From Prolixibacteraceae bacterium UBA6029 (GTDB lineage Bacteria; Bacteroidota; Bacteroidia; Bacteroidales; Prolixibacteraceae), in NCBI GenBank assembly GCA_002429385.1, contig DIZL01000058.1:183613-247612 (forward strand): DNA of 64,000 nucleotides, read 5' to 3'. Positions 9,009 to 17,109 of this stretch are shown piece by piece. Each line of letters opens with the position of its first letter. The stretch's first letter is position 1. The notes beneath the pieces are model-generated. The model was not told where the DNA came from and did no database searches. It saw only the letters and a list, made by a program, of their open reading frames with translations. A program made the translations under genes and the position numbers.

Positions 9009-9209
9009 ATGGAGACAGTCGAATTAACATTATTAGAATACCAAAGGCTGATGGATGCCCTACTGTGGGTCATGGGTCCATACCTGGAATCTGATGATCC
9101 ACTGAGCGAGCATCCACACCTTTTCGAGCTTGGCGAATGTTACAACGAGTTGTACCACAAAATGCCCAAAGATCTGGAACACAATTATCCTGAACTTATC
9201 TTTTACTAA
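9009..9209 (+). CDS. Small hypothetical protein
   Basis: A 66-residue acidic protein that starts two bases after the DUF6573 stop, so it is probably translated from the same message. No recognisable motif, signal or membrane segment; several aromatic and leucine residues suggest a small helical fold. Confidence 0.6.
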   Translation: METVELTLLEYQRLMDALLWVMGPYLESDDPLSEHPHLFELGECYNELYHKMPKDLEHNYPELIFY

Positions 9210-9250
9210 TCAAACCGGGTGAGCTTGATACCCAAATAAGACCCAAAGGC

Positions 9251-9484
9251 ATGGGCATTTTTACTATGGATATTACTCTTAATGAAAGTTGGCTGAGCGG
9301 AAAATATAGCTGTGGAGTTATCGATACTTCCCTTGGAACAGTTGAAGTATTTGACGATGAAGAAGGATTCTTTGCTCGTGATGAACATGCCTGGGAAATA
9401 ATTCTGGAAATCCATCAATTGTGGATTAGTGGGGATATGACTACCGAACAGGCTTTCAAACAATGGATTTCATCAAACATTTAA
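9251..9484 (+). CDS. Small hypothetical protein
   Basis: A 77-residue acidic protein (ATG 9251; a second in-frame ATG at 9266 would give 72 residues starting MDITLNESW). It ends with W-I-S-G-D-M-T-T-E-Q-A-F-K-Q-W-I. No family recognised. It follows its neighbour on the same strand with a 41-base gap. Confidence 0.6.
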   Translation: MGIFTMDITLNESWLSGKYSCGVIDTSLGTVEVFDDEEGFFARDEHAWEIILEIHQLWISGDMTTEQAFKQWISSNI

Positions 9485-9494
9485 TAAAAAAATC

Positions 9495-9902
9495 ATGGAT
9501 TATTTAGTCTTAGGCTCAAACGGCTTTGCCCAAATGGGTGATTCAGCATTTTACAAAAAACTGAAAGTTGAAATGCGGGTTCTTTTAGATTATTTTCACT
9601 CCAGTTTTCCCATTCCTCAGAAATTTAAAACGATTGTCTACTACTCAGTAAAAACATTTCATCACGATTTTGGTGATTATCAGGAAATTGTTCTGTGGTA
9701 TGACCGTGAATATGTTGATTCTTTGGAAGATTCAGAAATCGAATCAGAAACACAAGTCTTCGAGGTGTTTTGGAGTTGGTTTCGGGTAATTGAATCAGCT
9801 AATCTTGAATCTGATCAGTTAACAGGTCAAATCAAGGAGGCTTATTTCAAATCAGTTGATGTTTCAAAAGGTGAGCATTTATCGGTATCAATTGCATCGT
9901 AA
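9495..9902 (+). CDS. Hypothetical protein of the prophage accessory set
   Basis: A 135-residue soluble, acidic protein with many aromatic residues (V-F-E-V-F-W-S-W-F-R-V). No family recognised. It starts 10 bases after the previous stop and is followed immediately by a terminator, closing the accessory operon 8566-9902. Confidence 0.6.
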   Translation: MDYLVLGSNGFAQMGDSAFYKKLKVEMRVLLDYFHSSFPIPQKFKTIVYYSVKTFHHDFGDYQEIVLWYDREYVDSLEDSEIESETQVFEVFWSWFRVIESANLESDQLTGQIKEAYFKSVDVSKGEHLSVSIAS

Positions 9903-9934
9903 AAAAAGGGGGAATGTAAAATTCCCTTTTTTTA
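9903..9934 (+). terminator. Intrinsic terminator of the accessory operon
   Basis: An A-run plus GGGAAT pairs with ATTCCC plus a seven-T run around a TGTAAA loop, directly after the stop codon at 9900-9902. Confidence 0.75.
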
Positions 9935-10030
9935 GTCGCTGCACTTCTAACTGATATTGTCCTTTCCCTGTTAAGCTCCTTTACTCAATTTTGAATCACA
10001 TTCATTTTTTAACTCATAAAAAACAGCACA

Positions 10031-10420
10031 ATGAAAACACTTTTTTCAGTAATGATTCTGATGATTGGTTTGCTTATTGCTTTGCCTTATGGCAATCAGG
10101 TACAAGCATCAATTCCAACCGATCAAACTTCTTTTGTAGTAGATAACCAAAACATGGCACCTGCGGTACAAGCCCAGGAGGAAGGAGGTGTTCCGGCTAC
10201 ACCGGAGAAAACCAATGTTGTGCAAGAAACTACAGGTAATTTCTTCTCTGATAATTGGGGCGCATTGCTGATGGGTTTACTTGGGTTTGCTGATGTGGTA
10301 GCAAGATTAACTCCAACAGAAAAGGATAATTCAATAGTGAATTTTCTGATGACCTTGTTCAATGCGATTATCCCAAACTTCAAGAAAGGTGGTGGTAGCT
10401 TTAAGCTATTGTCAAAATAA
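10031..10420 (+). CDS. Exported or membrane protein of unknown function at prophage end
   Basis: The 129-residue product has a Sec-type leader (MKTLFSVMILMIGLLIALPYG, probable cut near Q-V-Q-A), a Pro/Thr/Gln-rich linker and a hydrophobic C-terminal half (W-G-A-L-L-M-G-L-L-G-F-A-D-V-V, then N-F-L-M-T-L-F-N-A-I-I-P). It is a single-gene unit between two terminators. No family recognised; a lysogenic-conversion or superinfection role is possible but not shown. Confidence 0.65.
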   Translation: MKTLFSVMILMIGLLIALPYGNQVQASIPTDQTSFVVDNQNMAPAVQAQEEGGVPATPEKTNVVQETTGNFFSDNWGALLMGLLGFADVVARLTPTEKDNSIVNFLMTLFNAIIPNFKKGGGSFKLLSK

Positions 10421-10442
10421 GTAAATATTATACGCCAAATTT

Positions 10443-10477
10443 AACCCATGACTGTTAATCAGATGTGGGTTTTTTTA
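10443..10477 (+). terminator. Intrinsic terminator
   Basis: AACCCAT (10443-10449) pairs with GTGGGTT (10465-10471) followed by seven T. It ends the gene at 10031-10420. Confidence 0.75.
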
Positions 10478-10504
10478 TGCATAATAAATAAATAAATATT
10501 CGAT

Positions 10505-10526
10505 GTGGTAGGAAAAGTGGTAGGAA
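10505..10526. repeat. 12-bp spaced direct repeat near the prophage boundary
   Basis: GTGGTAGGAA occurs at 10505-10514 and 10517-10526, in the interval where the attachment site or recombinase binding sites are expected. Its role is unknown. Confidence 0.4.
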
Positions 10527-10535
10527 TTAAAAGAA

Positions 10536-10569
10536 AAAACCGCTGAAGATGTTGATCTTCAGCGGTTTT
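10536..10569 (-). terminator. Terminator of tRNA-Leu (possibly bidirectional)
   Basis: A perfect 15-bp stem (10536-10550 with 10555-10569) around a GTTG loop, with T-rich sequence following on the minus strand. It lies 15 bases past the tRNA end. Confidence 0.85.
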
Positions 10570-10583
10570 AATTTTCCTAAAAG

Positions 10584-10667
10584 TGCCCAGAACAAGACTC
10601 GAACTTGCACACCGGAACCGGCACCAGCCCCTCAAGCTGGCGTGTCTACCAATTTCACCATCTGGGC
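10584..10667 (-). tRNA. tRNA-Leu (anticodon GAG)
   Basis: Reads on the minus strand from GCCCAGATGG to TTCTGGGCA. The 7-bp acceptor stem GCCCAGA/TCTGGGC is perfect, the anticodon stem-loop is CCAGC-TTGAGGG-GCTGG (anticodon GAG), there is a long class II variable arm, and the T arm carries GTTCGAGTC. No CCA is encoded. The 3' end faces the prophage, which is the usual arrangement for integration into a tRNA gene. Confidence 0.95.
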
Positions 10668-10685
10668 ATTTCAATTTTGTGTCTG

Positions 10686-10693
10686 CAAAACTA
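10686..10693 (-). promoter_or_regulatory. -7 element of the tRNA-Leu promoter
   Basis: TAGTTTTG on the minus strand matches TAnnTTTG exactly, 19 bases upstream of the mature tRNA 5' end. A -33 TTG at proper spacing is not evident. Confidence 0.5.
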
Positions 10694-10813
10694 AATAAAT
10701 TCTTAAAACCTCCCCTATGAAATGCGGAATAATTTTAAACTTAATAAAACATTACTCCTGGATATAGTTTTGATCACTTGATATTATTGTCGAAAATAGA
10801 TACAGATAGGGCC

Positions 10814-10854
10814 AAAAACACGAATGGGAGCTATCCGTTAAGATAGTTCCCATT
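10814..10854 (-). terminator. Terminator of the candidate ncRNA
   Basis: AATGGGAACTATC pairs with GATAGCTCCCATT on the minus strand (10854-10842 with 10835-10823; one wobble), followed four bases later by five T. Confidence 0.75.
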
Positions 10855-11353
10855 CACTTTGGAATAACCCGAAGGTTTCTCCTTGGTGCCAGACTACGGT
10901 TATTACAACTGGCTGTTTGATCCGGCCTTTCAACCATTGCTCCCAGCCTTGAACCCTCCGGCTTTGCCTGTTACAGCATAACCTTCCGGTTGCCCGTTCG
11001 ATTGATTCTCACGAATTAATCTTCACGGACGAAGCCCCAGGTCAGTCATCTTAAACTAATCTTGCGATTTGTCTTTTGATGAAAAGCTTCCGGTTATCTT
11101 GCGAAAACCATCTGCTTCGGCCAATCTTTCGGAACCGAAGTTCCTTCCAATCTTTCTCCTTCCTGAACCAACTTTTTAATGAACTTTTGACAGTCAATTA
11201 TCGGATTGATGAACTTTGGGAGCAAGCTCCCTGTTTTAACTTCAGCTCTCTGTGAATGCGGATCCCGGCAAGCCGGGATGATCAGTTTTTAAATCCGGTT
11301 AAGAACTTAATCCCTTCTCCATCCATTTTGAGCAGCCTTTTATCGCTCGTCTG
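10814..11353 (-). ncRNA. Candidate structured non-coding RNA, ~540 nt
   Basis: No ORF over 60 codons exists here on either strand, yet the minus-strand RNA would hold many short perfect hairpins with stable loops: CCCGG-CTTG-CCGGG, GGGAG-CTTG-CTCCC, GGAAC-TTCG-GTTCC, GGTTTTC-GCAA-GATAACC, AACC-GGAA-GGTT, AACC-TTCG-GGTT, and a two-part stem GTCCGT/ACGGGC enclosing GATTAATTC-GTGA-GAATCAATC. It is bounded by a Bacteroidetes promoter and an intrinsic terminator. I looked for RNase P, tmRNA, group II intron and SRP hallmarks and saw none. It lies on the same strand as tRNA-Leu, upstream of it. Large ornate RNAs such as GOLLD and ROOL also occur near tRNAs and prophages, but I cannot match it to either. 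Confidence 0.5.
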
Positions 11354-11359
11354 ATGAAA

Positions 11360-11391
11360 TAAAGATACAACACCGGAAGCATATAAGTCAA
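11360..11391 (-). promoter_or_regulatory. Promoter of the candidate ncRNA
   Basis: Minus strand TTG (11391-11389), 21-bp spacer, TATCTTTA (11367-11360): seven of eight bases of TAnnTTTG with correct spacing. The predicted start is near 11353. Confidence 0.55.
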
Positions 11392-11639
11392 GCATTTTAA
11401 GCAGTTTAAATGAACTGCATGTCAATTCCATTTATTAACAATTGTTCATATCAAATAACATTCAATATTTCTTTCCAGATAAAGGGATTAAGGTTCATAA
11501 ACATATAGTTTTCAGATTTATTAACAAAGTAAGACCATCAGAATACTGACTTAATTGTACCGTTTTTGAGGCAATAATGGCATTTATTACGTTCAAATAC
11601 ATTTTTATTTCGGATGATTAATGTCAATAATTATCCATC

Positions 11640-12899
11640 TCAGAGAAAACTCATAAAAAGCAATACATTCAGAAAAGTGACAATTAACCCGATGAGAAGC
11701 ATCAATACGGTAGTGGATTTCGTATTGACGTACTTTCCCATTACCTCTTTTGAAGAGGTCAGGTAGATCTGCAGGAAGATTGTGAAGGGAAGTTGTACAC
11801 TGAGGATCATCTGAGAGATGATCAGCGCCTTGAATGGACTGCCGATTATAAATATCAGCAATAAGGCCGTAATTAATGACAAGGCGATTCCCAGGCGACT
11901 GTGATTATCTTTTACATCATAAGGTTCGCTAAAAAGGCCTGCAAATATGCTTCCTCCAGCCATACCCGAAGTGATCGAACTGGCAATACCGGCAAAGAGA
12001 AGGGCAATGGCAAAAACCACCCCGGCATGGTTTCCAAGCAGCGGCCCCAACATCGTCTGTGCCTGCTGCAATTCATCTACTTTATCATGATGAAGATAGA
12101 AGGTAGCTGCTGCAAGAATGATCATGGCGCTATTGATGGCCCAGCCCACCAGCATGGAAACCAGGGTATCAACAAACTCATAGTCCAGCTGTTTCTTAAT
12201 GACCTCCTCATTCTCCAGGTTCCATTGACGGCTCTGAATAATTTCTGAATGTAGAAACAAATTGTGAGGCATTACTACAGCTCCTAATACACTCATGACA
12301 ATCAGGATAGAACCTTCGGGGATGGTGGGTACTACCCATGAAATGCCTGCCTGTACCCAGTCGATATCAACAAGGCTGAGTTCATAGAGGAAAGAGAGTC
12401 CGATGATGGATACAAAGGCAATGATTATCTTTTCGATGAAGGCATACGAATTGGTGACGAGCATGACCCCGACAAACAGTACAACCAGAATCGCAGCCGC
12501 AGGAATAGGGATGCCAAAAAGCATCTGTAAGGCAATTGCCCCACCCAGTATTTCGGCAAGCGAGGTGGAAACCGAAGCGACCATGGCTGATCCAAGTATA
12601 GTCCTTGATATCAGTGGTGAAGTATATTTGGTGGCCGCTTCCGACAGACATAGACCCGTTGCAATGCCCAGATGGGCCACATTATGCTGAAGGATGATTA
12701 GCATGATCGTTGACATGGTAACCATCCATAACAAAGTAAATCCGAAATTGGCTCCTGCCGCTATATTCGAAGCCCAGTTCCCCGGATCGATAAAGCCAAC
12801 GGTAACCAGCAACCCCGGTCCGATGTATTTGAGAAACTTAAGAATCCCATAGGTAGGTTTGTGATCCTTATTGTCAATATTTTTAAAGAAAGAAAACAT
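11640..12899 (-). CDS. mntH: NRAMP-family Mn2+/Fe2+ transporter
   Basis: The 419-residue membrane protein has the two family signatures: D-P-G-N-W (from D38) in TM1 and M-P-H-N-L-F-L-H-S (near residue 210) in TM6, the metal-binding helices of NRAMP. About 11 hydrophobic helices follow. It imports manganese or ferrous iron with protons across the inner membrane. It starts 21 bases after the stop of the thioredoxin-like gene upstream, so the two are probably one operon; no MntR/Fur-type operator is evident in the short leader. Length and motifs are normal for the family. Confidence 0.92.
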   Translation of the reverse strand: MFSFFKNIDNKDHKPTYGILKFLKYIGPGLLVTVGFIDPGNWASNIAAGANFGFTLLWMVTMSTIMLIILQHNVAHLGIATGLCLSEAATKYTSPLISRTILGSAMVASVSTSLAEILGGAIALQMLFGIPIPAAAILVVLFVGVMLVTNSYAFIEKIIIAFVSIIGLSFLYELSLVDIDWVQAGISWVVPTIPEGSILIVMSVLGAVVMPHNLFLHSEIIQSRQWNLENEEVIKKQLDYEFVDTLVSMLVGWAINSAMIILAAATFYLHHDKVDELQQAQTMLGPLLGNHAGVVFAIALLFAGIASSITSGMAGGSIFAGLFSEPYDVKDNHSRLGIALSLITALLLIFIIGSPFKALIISQMILSVQLPFTIFLQIYLTSSKEVMGKYVNTKSTTVLMLLIGLIVTFLNVLLFMSFL

Positions 12900-12920
12900 A
12901 TTCCTTTTGCGCTGTATTAC

Positions 12921-14048
12921 TTAGAAATACCGACCAATCATCGGATGATCAACAATAGCTTTTTTTAGTTTAAGGGGATCAATAGGGCCTTGTTGGTGAT
13001 ACACAATCTTACCGCCCGGCTCGATAAGCAGGGTATAGGGTAGGGCGCCTTTCCAGTTCGGATCAACCGCTTCGATCAATTGGTAGATATCGCTTCCTGT
13101 GAAGATATAATTCTTATTCGAGGCTTCCTGTCCCTTTAAAAATGCAAGCACTTTATCCTTCCGTTCGTGTTTATCCGCACTGAGCGAAATGAATTCAAAA
13201 TCACGCCCCCGATACATTCGGTCGATTGTAATAAAATCAGGAAATTCCATCGTGCAGGGTCCACACCAGGTGGCCCAAACGTTGATTAACCGTAGCTTCT
13301 GACCTTTATTTTGAATCAACTCTTTTATTCCATCGGCTGACAGTTCGTCCAAAGATACCGGCAATGCCGCCCATTTCTTATACAACTGATCAGTATATTC
13401 CTTTTTCCACGACCATTTCATTGAACATCCAAAAACCTTTGTGGTTGCCGGATTTGGATTCCCTCCTGCTAAAACGGCATCGATCGCATTGCGTAAATCT
13501 TCGCCCTTGCCAGTCCCGGGTTTCTCAAAGGCATCAATTCGACCCTCGTACTTCAGTTTCCGTTCTGAATCAAATACAAAAGCATGCGGTGTCGCAACCG
13601 GGCCGTAGTCCAGGGCTGTTTTTTGATCGCCACCATCAAACAAGTATGGGAAATTAAAATTTTTATCGTGATAACGAATAATCATCTCATCATAGGTATC
13701 GCTCAGATCGGTGTAACCCAGTTCAGCCAGGTTAAGTGCCTGTGTGTTGTTCGACGAAATCGCCACCACTTCGACTCCTTTTGATTTGTAATCATTGGTA
13801 ATGGCTATTATCCGGTCTTCATAAGCCTGGGCAGTGGGGCAATGGTTTGCACTGAAAATCACGACCAGGACTTTAGCCTTCGAAAATGTCTTTAAACTGT
13901 ACATTTTACCATCAGTCCCCTTCAGGTTAAAATCAGGAGCCTGCCTGCCGATAGTTAGAGTAACCGGTTCTTCATGTGTAGTCTGGGCCATCGAACAAAT
14001 GGACAAGCCAAATAATGCCAGGGTGAAAATCAGGTGATTAATTCTCAT
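12921..14048 (-). CDS. Secreted protein with two thioredoxin-fold domains
   Basis: The 375-residue product has a signal peptide (MRINHLIFTLALFGLSICSMA). Domain 1 (residues ~30-195) is AhpC/TSA-like (APDFNLKGTDGKMYSL) with a lone C70 in S-A-N-H-C-P-T. Domain 2 (~225-375) is TlpA/ResA-like with an intact W-C-G-P-C (C262, C265). Domain 1 resembles thioredoxin-family redoxins annotated as alkyl hydroperoxide reductase-like. The product should act in the periplasm in disulfide reduction or oxidative stress defence. It precedes mntH in the same transcript, consistent with a joint role in oxidative or metal stress, which is inference. Confidence 0.85.
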   Translation of the reverse strand: MRINHLIFTLALFGLSICSMAQTTHEEPVTLTIGRQAPDFNLKGTDGKMYSLKTFSKAKVLVVIFSANHCPTAQAYEDRIIAITNDYKSKGVEVVAISSNNTQALNLAELGYTDLSDTYDEMIIRYHDKNFNFPYLFDGGDQKTALDYGPVATPHAFVFDSERKLKYEGRIDAFEKPGTGKGEDLRNAIDAVLAGGNPNPATTKVFGCSMKWSWKKEYTDQLYKKWAALPVSLDELSADGIKELIQNKGQKLRLINVWATWCGPCTMEFPDFITIDRMYRGRDFEFISLSADKHERKDKVLAFLKGQEASNKNYIFTGSDIYQLIEAVDPNWKGALPYTLLIEPGGKIVYHQQGPIDPLKLKKAIVDHPMIGRYF

Positions 14049-14110
14049 AGTATTGGTTTTATAAGGTTGAAGACAAAGGCTATTCTACCTAAAAATTAAG
14101 TTATGTTGCG

Positions 14111-15349
14111 CTATGCCGGATTCTGATTTCTTCTGTCTGGCCTTCCTCCTGAAGAAAAATTCCGCTTCCCCATCGGATGTCCACCCTTTCGTGGCGGACG
14201 AACCTTATAAACCGGTCCTTCTCCCAGTTCAGGAGGCACCGGAATTTTCAGCACTTCCATCTCAATAAGCTTTTCAATCCGGTCAAACTTCTCCATGTCC
14301 TGTTCATTGATCAGGCTGATGGCAATGCCGGTTTTATCGGCACGGGCTGTTCTGCCTACCCGGTGCACGTAATCTTCAGCCGAACCCGGGACATCAAAAT
14401 TGATGATCAGGTTAATGTCTTTGATATCAATACCACGGCTTAACACATCGGTTGCCACCAGGACACGCGTACGTTTGGAGCGGAAACGCATCACCACATC
14501 TTCGCGTTCCTTCTGTTCCAGGTCCGACGAAATCCCTTCGACAACATTTCCCGCCCTTCTCAGACTTTTGACGATATCATTCACCTTCCGCTTGGTCGAA
14601 CTGAATACCAGAATACTATCCAGGTCAGGTTTATTCGATATCAGGCTGTTGATTACAGGTATCTTCTGGTTTTCGTGAACCACATATGCTGCCTGTAATA
14701 CACCTTCAGCAGGTTTGGAAAATGCGGTATTGAACTCAATCGGATTCTTCAGAATCTTTGCTGCCAGTTCCCTGATCTTCTGAGGCATGGTCGCCGAGAA
14801 CATCAATGTCTGCCTTTCATCGGGAACATAACTCAGTATGCGCATAATGTCGTCGTAGAAACCAATATCGAGCATGCGATCAGCTTCATCAAGCACTAAA
14901 TGTTTTATCTTATCAAACTTCACATATCCCAGGTTCAGATGTGAAATCAATTTTCCCGGTGTAGCCACAATGATGTTGGTACCTTTGGTCAGGGCCTTGC
15001 TTTCAGCATCCCAATCAGAGCCATCCCGTCCGCCATATACCGTCACTGAATTGATATTCAGAAAATACGAAAACCCTTGTATTTGCTGGTTGATCTGAAT
15101 GGCCAACTCACGGGTAGGCACAATGATCAAGGTACTTAAATCGTGATTGTTCTGGGTCGAGAGGTGGTCAAGAATAGGCAGCATAAATGCGGCTGTTTTC
15201 CCTGTACCGGTTTGGGCACACGCAAGGATATCTTTGCCTTCTAATATGGGTGGAATTGTAAGTTCTTGTATTTCAGAAGCCTTTTCGTAATCCATGTACG
15301 AAATCGCTTCGAGTATTTTTTCATTCAGACCAAGTTCATCAAATCTCAT
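14111..15349 (-). CDS. DEAD-box ATP-dependent RNA helicase (RhlE-like)
   Basis: The 412-residue protein carries all helicase motifs in order: Q motif (AKAS-like E-K-A-S-E-I-Q), A-Q-T-G-T-G-K-T (residues 45-52), P-T-R-E-L-A, T-P-G-K, D-E-A-D, S-A-T, then domain 2 with A-T-D-V-L-S-R-G-I-D-I and H-R-V-G-R-T-A-R. The short basic C-terminus (GKRNFSSGGRPDRRNQNPA) is typical of RhlE-type bacterial proteins. It unwinds RNA in ribosome assembly or mRNA decay in the cytoplasm. A -7 box at 15503-15510 implies a leader of ~150 nt, a length often linked to cold regulation in this family. Confidence 0.93.
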   Translation of the reverse strand: MRFDELGLNEKILEAISYMDYEKASEIQELTIPPILEGKDILACAQTGTGKTAAFMLPILDHLSTQNNHDLSTLIIVPTRELAIQINQQIQGFSYFLNINSVTVYGGRDGSDWDAESKALTKGTNIIVATPGKLISHLNLGYVKFDKIKHLVLDEADRMLDIGFYDDIMRILSYVPDERQTLMFSATMPQKIRELAAKILKNPIEFNTAFSKPAEGVLQAAYVVHENQKIPVINSLISNKPDLDSILVFSSTKRKVNDIVKSLRRAGNVVEGISSDLEQKEREDVVMRFRSKRTRVLVATDVLSRGIDIKDINLIINFDVPGSAEDYVHRVGRTARADKTGIAISLINEQDMEKFDRIEKLIEMEVLKIPVPPELGEGPVYKVRPPRKGGHPMGKRNFSSGGRPDRRNQNPA

Positions 15350-15502
15350 ATCTCATTATTATGTATTAATTCATTGTCTGTTTGCTTATTCAACTTCGGA
15401 GAACCAGATTTGTTCTTCAATTCTTCACCGATGCCTTCATTACCCCGTATTTTCGTATCGATAATTGACCGGGATAGTTATCCGCCTTTTAGACAAGTTT
15501 TA

Positions 15503-15510
15503 CAAAAGTA
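15503..15510 (-). promoter_or_regulatory. -7 element upstream of the DEAD-box helicase
   Basis: Minus strand TACTTTTG, an exact TAnnTTTG match, about 155 bases before the helicase ATG. Confidence 0.5.
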
Positions 15511-15645
15511 CAAAAACTTTATCAACAATGGCATTTGAATCCCTGTAACTGACCTGATTATCCTGAAATCCTTCACTCAAAAAGGGGATACCCGTCGGAA
15601 TGTAATTATTTTAAAGTTTCATTCGGGAAAAAGGTTTTCAATTTG

Positions 15646-15653
15646 TACTTTTG
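15646..15653 (+). promoter_or_regulatory. -7 element of the yebC promoter
   Basis: TACTTTTG, exact TAnnTTTG match, 51 bases before the yebC ATG at 15705. Confidence 0.55.
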
Positions 15654-15704
15654 TGCCGTTTAAAAATTAAGCTATATACAGCCAAAACTTAAAAATGAAT
15701 TGAT

Positions 15705-16415
15705 ATGGGCAGAGCGTATGAATACCGCAAAGCAAGCAAAGAAAAACGTTGGGATAAGATGTCCCGTACATTTCCCAAATTAGGCAAAGCAATTACAGTT
15801 GCGGCGCGGGAAGGTGTGCCTGATCCGGATATGAATTCCAAACTTCGCACGGCCATTCAGAATGCAAAGGCGCAAAACATGCCCAAAGACAATATTGATG
15901 CGGCCATCAAACGTGCTTCAGGTAAAGATGCCGAGAATTTTGTTGAAATCAATTACGAAGGCAAGGGTCCTCACGGAGCCTTAATCTTTGTCGAATGTGC
16001 AACCGACAATCCAACCCGTACTGTTGCCAATGTAAAGATGTATTTCAATAAAGCAGGCGGGGTAATGGTGCCAACAGGTTCGCTCGAATTTATGTTTTCG
16101 CGTAAGGCTGTCTTTGAATTCAAGAAGAAAGATGGTATGAATGTAGAGGATCTGGAGTTGGAACTTATTGATGCCGGTCTGGAAGAAATAGAAGAAGATG
16201 AAGGCATCATTTATTGCTATGCCGATTACACCACATTCGGATCAATGGCTGTTGCCCTTGAAAACCTGAAAATTGATGTGACCAAAGCCGATCTTCAACG
16301 CTTTGCAACCACACCGGTTGAATATACCGACGAACAAATGGCCGACATCGAAAAGCTGATCGACAAACTGGAAGATGACGATGACGTCCAATCCGTATTT
16401 ACCAACATAGGATGA
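15705..16415 (+). CDS. yebC: YebC/PmpR family regulatory protein
   Basis: The 236-residue product shows the family signature throughout: early K-R-W-D-K-M-S-R-T-F-P-K-L-G-K-A-I, then P-D-P-D-M-N-S-K-L-R-T-A-I, a G-P-H-G-A-L-I-F-V-E-C-A-T-D-N segment, the G-G-V-M-V-P-T-G-S-L-E-F-M-F motif and an acidic C-terminus. Members act as DNA-binding regulators, and recent work also ties them to ribosomes stalled at proline runs. Length is normal. It is monocistronic: own promoter, and a strong inverted repeat downstream. Confidence 0.93.
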   Translation: MGRAYEYRKASKEKRWDKMSRTFPKLGKAITVAAREGVPDPDMNSKLRTAIQNAKAQNMPKDNIDAAIKRASGKDAENFVEINYEGKGPHGALIFVECATDNPTRTVANVKMYFNKAGGVMVPTGSLEFMFSRKAVFEFKKKDGMNVEDLELELIDAGLEEIEEDEGIIYCYADYTTFGSMAVALENLKIDVTKADLQRFATTPVEYTDEQMADIEKLIDKLEDDDDVQSVFTNIG

Positions 16416-16488
16416 TAAGGTTGTAAGAATTGCATAAAATTATTGTCAATCAAATATCATCCTTGAAATTAAGGACTGATTCATACAG

Positions 16489-16533
16489 GTTCGCCGGTTA
16501 ATTTTTGCTGAAAAGCAGAATTAACCGGCGAAC
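16489..16533 (+). terminator. Strong inverted repeat after yebC
   Basis: GTTCGCCGGTTAA (16489-16501) pairs with TTAACCGGCGAAC (16521-16533), with further pairing inside (TTTTGCT/AGCAGAA). A weak T-rich tail follows. Confidence 0.65.
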
Positions 16534-16593
16534 TTTCTTATTTTTATGTCACGATTCAGGCTACAGCTCCTGATCATGATTAAAACGTAACCC

Positions 16594-17109
16594 ATGAGCA
16601 AACGCGAACTCCGGAAATATCTGAAAGAATTAACCAAAGAGCAGTTGGAAGATCAGATTGTTGATTTATACAACCGGTTTAAAGATGTAAAAGAATATTA
16701 CGATTTCGCGTTTAATCCCAGGGAAAACGAATTGATGGAGCAATGCCGGTTTCAGATCAGTAAGGAATACTATCCTGTCGGCAGCCGAAAAGCAAAGATG
16801 AGACGATCTGTCGCTCAGAAATGGATCAAAAAACTGATCTTGTTCGATGCGGATGCTTCTCTGCTTGCTGACGTGATGTTTTTCAACATCGAGATTGCAC
16901 AGACCTTTTCCGGCGAACACTTTATTCGCCAGGAATCCTTTTATACCAGTCTTTACAAATCGTATGACGAAGCGCTGAGATTTGTTTCGGAGAAGGGCGT
17001 CCTCACCGAATTCAAGGGACGCATCGAAAAGATCGCGGGTGATGCCGTCGATCAGAAATGGCCCAACCGAAAAGCCTTTGAAGACCTGGCCGACCTGTAC
17101 CTCCAGTAA
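16594..17109 (+). CDS. DUF6155 family protein
   Basis: The 171-residue soluble protein begins MSKRELRKYLKELTKEQLED and contains L-Y-N-R-F-K-D-V-K-E-Y-Y-D-F-A-F-N-P, the hallmark of DUF6155 as I know it. The rest is predicted mostly helical. Function unknown. It stands alone after the yebC terminator; the stretch that follows is non-coding. Confidence 0.75.
   Translation: MSKRELRKYLKELTKEQLEDQIVDLYNRFKDVKEYYDFAFNPRENELMEQCRFQISKEYYPVGSRKAKMRRSVAQKWIKKLILFDADASLLADVMFFNIEIAQTFSGEHFIRQESFYTSLYKSYDEALRFVSEKGVLTEFKGRIEKIAGDAVDQKWPNRKAFEDLADLYLQ

Larger units (their letters stand above)
1..10583. mobile_element. Right-hand part of a prophage next to tRNA-Leu
   Basis: A contiguous run of phage-like genes: tail fibre with an S74 chaperone domain, large secreted or tail FN3 protein, structural proteins, lysis cassette, then small accessory genes. 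It stops at the 3' end of tRNA-Leu(GAG), a common tyrosine-recombinase attachment site. The left end, capsid genes and integrase are not in the window, so the element's type and exact attachment core cannot be read here. The gene order tail, lysis, small morons, tRNA is the inference behind the boundary; the exact end between about 10475 and 10584 is uncertain. Confidence 0.75.
15350..15704. other. Divergent promoter region helicase / yebC
   Basis: Non-coding. It contains the leftward -7 box at 15503-15510 and a rightward one at 15646-15653. The 150-nt leader of the helicase has no strong hairpin that I can see. Confidence 0.5.

Noticed and set aside
10814..11353. RNase P RNA, tmRNA or group II intron as identity of the structured region
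   Set aside because: No GAGGAAAGTCC core, no tag-peptide frame or tRNA-like ends, and no domain V hairpin could be found on either strand.
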